Shown piece after piece: positions 21,445-23,019 of a stretch of 23,019 nucleotides of DNA (its first letter is position 1; every line of letters begins with the position of its first letter). The DNA comes from Chloroflexota bacterium (GTDB lineage Bacteria > Chloroflexota > Limnocylindria > QHBO01), in the NCBI GenBank assembly GCA_024636135.1, contig JAGXHP010000131.1:1-23019 (forward strand), read 5' to 3'. The notes under the pieces are model-generated. The model saw nothing but the letters and a program-made list of their open reading frames with translations, searched no databases and had not been told where the DNA came from. Both the position numbers and the translations under genes were made by a program.

Positions 21445-22374
21445 CTAGCTCCCGACCGGGGCAGGAGAACGCGTTGCTATCGAGGCCAGGGCGCGAATGA
21501 AGGTTGGGGACTCGTTGAGCGATTCGATCCGGGCGAACGCCATCCCCTCCGCCGTGGCCTGCTCTCGTGCGCCGATGTCCACGTCATACAGGATCTCGAG
21601 GTGATCGGCCAGGAACTGGATCGGTGCCACGAGTACGGACTCGTGACCCGCGGCACGAAGCTCGGGCAGGAGGTCGCTGAAATCGGGCTTCATCCATTCG
21701 CCCGGCTCGTGGCCGGCCGACTGCCAGCAGAAGTGCCAGCGGCCGTGGGCCAGCCCGACTGCCCTGGCGACCGCCTCGGCCGTGGAACGCAGCTGGTCGA
21801 GGTAGCCGGGCTCGGCCTCGGCGACACGGCGAGGGAGGGAGTGCGCGGTGAGGAGGACCGGTGTCTCCGGCGGCAGGGCATCGAGGCCGTCCCGGACGCG
21901 CTCGGCGACCGCCTCGACGAAGCCGGGTTCGGTGTGCCAGGCCGGCGCAAGCTCCACGCGCGGCGGATTCGGGCCGAGCTCGCCCAGCGCCGACTCGATC
22001 GCCCGGCGGTACCCGCTCATGAGCAGCTCCGAGTACTGCGGGCTCATCACGATGGCCGTGATGCTCTGGCATCCCAGGTCCCGCAGCTCGCGGATACCGT
22101 CGAGCACGCTCGGGGACGAGAACCGCATGCCGACCGTCGCGGATGCGTCGACCCCATCGGCGCGCAGCCGATTCTCGACGGCCGTCGCCTGCGCTCGCGT
22201 GATCGGGATGAGCGGTGAGCCGCCGATGAGCGCGTAGCGCCGGCGGAACTCGTCCACGAGCTCCGAAGACGCCGCCCGACCGCCCCGCACCGCCGCGAGA
22301 TAGTCGGGCAGGTCGTGGAGATCATCGGCCGGAGAGCCGTAGGTCATGAGCAGGACTCCCAAGCGCGCGCTCAT
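21445..22374 (-). CDS. hemH: Ferrochelatase (protoporphyrin or coproporphyrin type)
   Basis: The 309-residue enzyme inserts Fe2+ into a porphyrin at or near the end of heme synthesis. It begins GVLLMTYGSPADDLHDLPDYL, then has GGSPLIPITRAQA and VMSPQYSELLMSGY. The catalytic His lies in LLTAHSLPRRV and the conserved Glu in FLADHLEILYDVD. The WHFCWQSAGHEPGEWMKPD segment is the usual QS.G...W..P motif. Length is typical of monomeric soluble ferrochelatases. Whether the substrate is protoporphyrin IX or coproporphyrin III cannot be decided, because HemQ or HemG is not in view. The ATG overlaps the hemE stop (ATGA), so the pair is one operon. Confidence 0.93.
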   Translation of the reverse strand: MSARLGVLLMTYGSPADDLHDLPDYLAAVRGGRAASSELVDEFRRRYALIGGSPLIPITRAQATAVENRLRADGVDASATVGMRFSSPSVLDGIRELRDLGCQSITAIVMSPQYSELLMSGYRRAIESALGELGPNPPRVELAPAWHTEPGFVEAVAERVRDGLDALPPETPVLLTAHSLPRRVAEAEPGYLDQLRSTAEAVARAVGLAHGRWHFCWQSAGHEPGEWMKPDFSDLLPELRAAGHESVLVAPIQFLADHLEILYDVDIGAREQATAEGMAFARIESLNESPTFIRALASIATRSPAPVGS

Positions 22375-23019
22375 CGGGCGGACTCGCTGTGCACGAGGTC
22401 AACGAGCCGTCGGAGCAGGTCCGGGTCGCTGTCCGGCAGGACGCCGTGCCCGAGGTTGAAGATGTGACCGGGCCGATTCGCGGCGCGGCGGAGCACATCG
22501 CGCGCGCCATCGGCGGTCGCCTCCCATCCGGCGATCAGCCGCGTGCTGTCGAGGTTGCCCTGAACGCCGCGGTCAAAGCCGATGCGTTCCCACGCGCGGT
22601 CGAGTGACTGGCGATGGTCAACGCCGATGATGTCGCCGCCGGCGACGGTCATCGGCTCGAGGAGGGCCGCGGTCCCGGTGCCGAAATGGATGGTCGGGGC
22701 GCCACGCACCTCGCGGAAGATGCGCGCGACGTGGGGCTGGACGTACGCCACGTAGTCCGACGGGCCGAGCGAGCCCACCCACGAGTCGAAGAGCTGGACG
22801 ACGTGCACGCCGGCGTCGATCTGCGCGTTGAGGTAGTCGATCACGACGCTCGACAGCTTCTCCATGAGGACGTTCCACGCGTCCGGCTCGCGGTACATGA
22901 ATGCCTTGGCGATCGCGTAGTCGCGCGACGGTCGGCCCTCGATCAGGTAGCAGGCCAGGGTGAACGGCGACCCGGCGAAGCCGATCACCGCCTGCCGACC
23001 GTCGAGCTCGGCGCGCACC
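22371..23019 (-). CDS. hemE: Uroporphyrinogen decarboxylase, C-terminal part (cut by window edge)
   Basis: The last 215 or so residues of HemE are present. The enzyme decarboxylates uroporphyrinogen III to coproporphyrinogen III in heme synthesis. Recognisable parts are GFAGSPFTLACYLIEGR, VVQLFDSWVGSL, the IHFGTG strand, GVDHR, VQGNLDSTRL (where GNLDP is usual), and HIFNLGHGVLPDSDPD close to the C-terminus. The frame continues beyond base 23019, so the N-terminal third, including the Arg-rich substrate-binding start, lies outside the window. It overlaps hemH by 4 nt. Confidence 0.94.
   Translation of the reverse strand, partial: VRAELDGRQAVIGFAGSPFTLACYLIEGRPSRDYAIAKAFMYREPDAWNVLMEKLSSVVIDYLNAQIDAGVHVVQLFDSWVGSLGPSDYVAYVQPHVARIFREVRGAPTIHFGTGTAALLEPMTVAGGDIIGVDHRQSLDRAWERIGFDRGVQGNLDSTRLIAGWEATADGARDVLRRAANRPGHIFNLGHGVLPDSDPDLLRRLVDLVHSESAR

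Noticed and set aside
1..23019. CRISPR arrays or other spaced direct repeats
   Set aside because: I saw no set of 20-40 bp repeats at regular spacing anywhere in the window.

Overview
The window is about 23 kb of GC-rich chromosomal DNA with ordinary bacterial housekeeping genes. Gene content, very high GC, a transcription-attenuation T-box upstream of leuS, and the layout (obgE-nadD-rsfS converging on leuS-comEA-comEC-holA) suggest a Chloroflexota bacterium, perhaps near the Limnocylindria. That assignment is inference from gene style, not from a marker gene. I see no mobile element, CRISPR array, rRNA or prophage.

Left third, mostly plus strand (1-8889). A gene remnant at the edge is followed by a protein with a duplicated domain and a 50-residue membrane peptide. 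A UbiA-family prenyltransferase is on the minus strand. A CPA1-type Na+/H+ antiporter is divergent from it, across about 50 bp. Next come pyrG, a protein that looks like a peptidase lacking its zinc motif, a 67-residue four-cysteine protein, rho, and a lipoprotein N-acetylmuramoyl-L-alanine amidase. pyrG and the peptidase-like gene overlap by ATGA, as do the four-cysteine gene and rho, so this stretch is probably one operon.

Middle (8890-12678). A good sigma70-type promoter precedes an M23 peptidase. obgE, nadD and rsfS follow, then a small zinc-ribbon protein that ends 5 bp from the convergent holA.

Right half, minus strand (12684-23019). Read in transcription order from the right edge: hemE (partial) and hemH overlap, then an SRPBCC protein. 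Next is a leucine T-box leader containing a complete tRNA-Ala(GGC) gene, followed by a GNAT acetyltransferase and leuS (overlapping), comEA, comEC, an HD-domain protein and holA. The open frame of comEC runs 412 nt into the HD gene.

The most unusual object is the T-box leader at about 20608-20920. Stem I carries a CTC (Leu) specifier that fits leuS downstream, and the antiterminator and terminator are intact. Between them, where a variable stem III or linker normally lies, is an intact alanine tRNA with encoded CCA and the G3:U70 identity pair. A second pattern is a TAnnnT hexamer 6-7 nt upstream of several start codons, which suggests widespread leaderless transcription.
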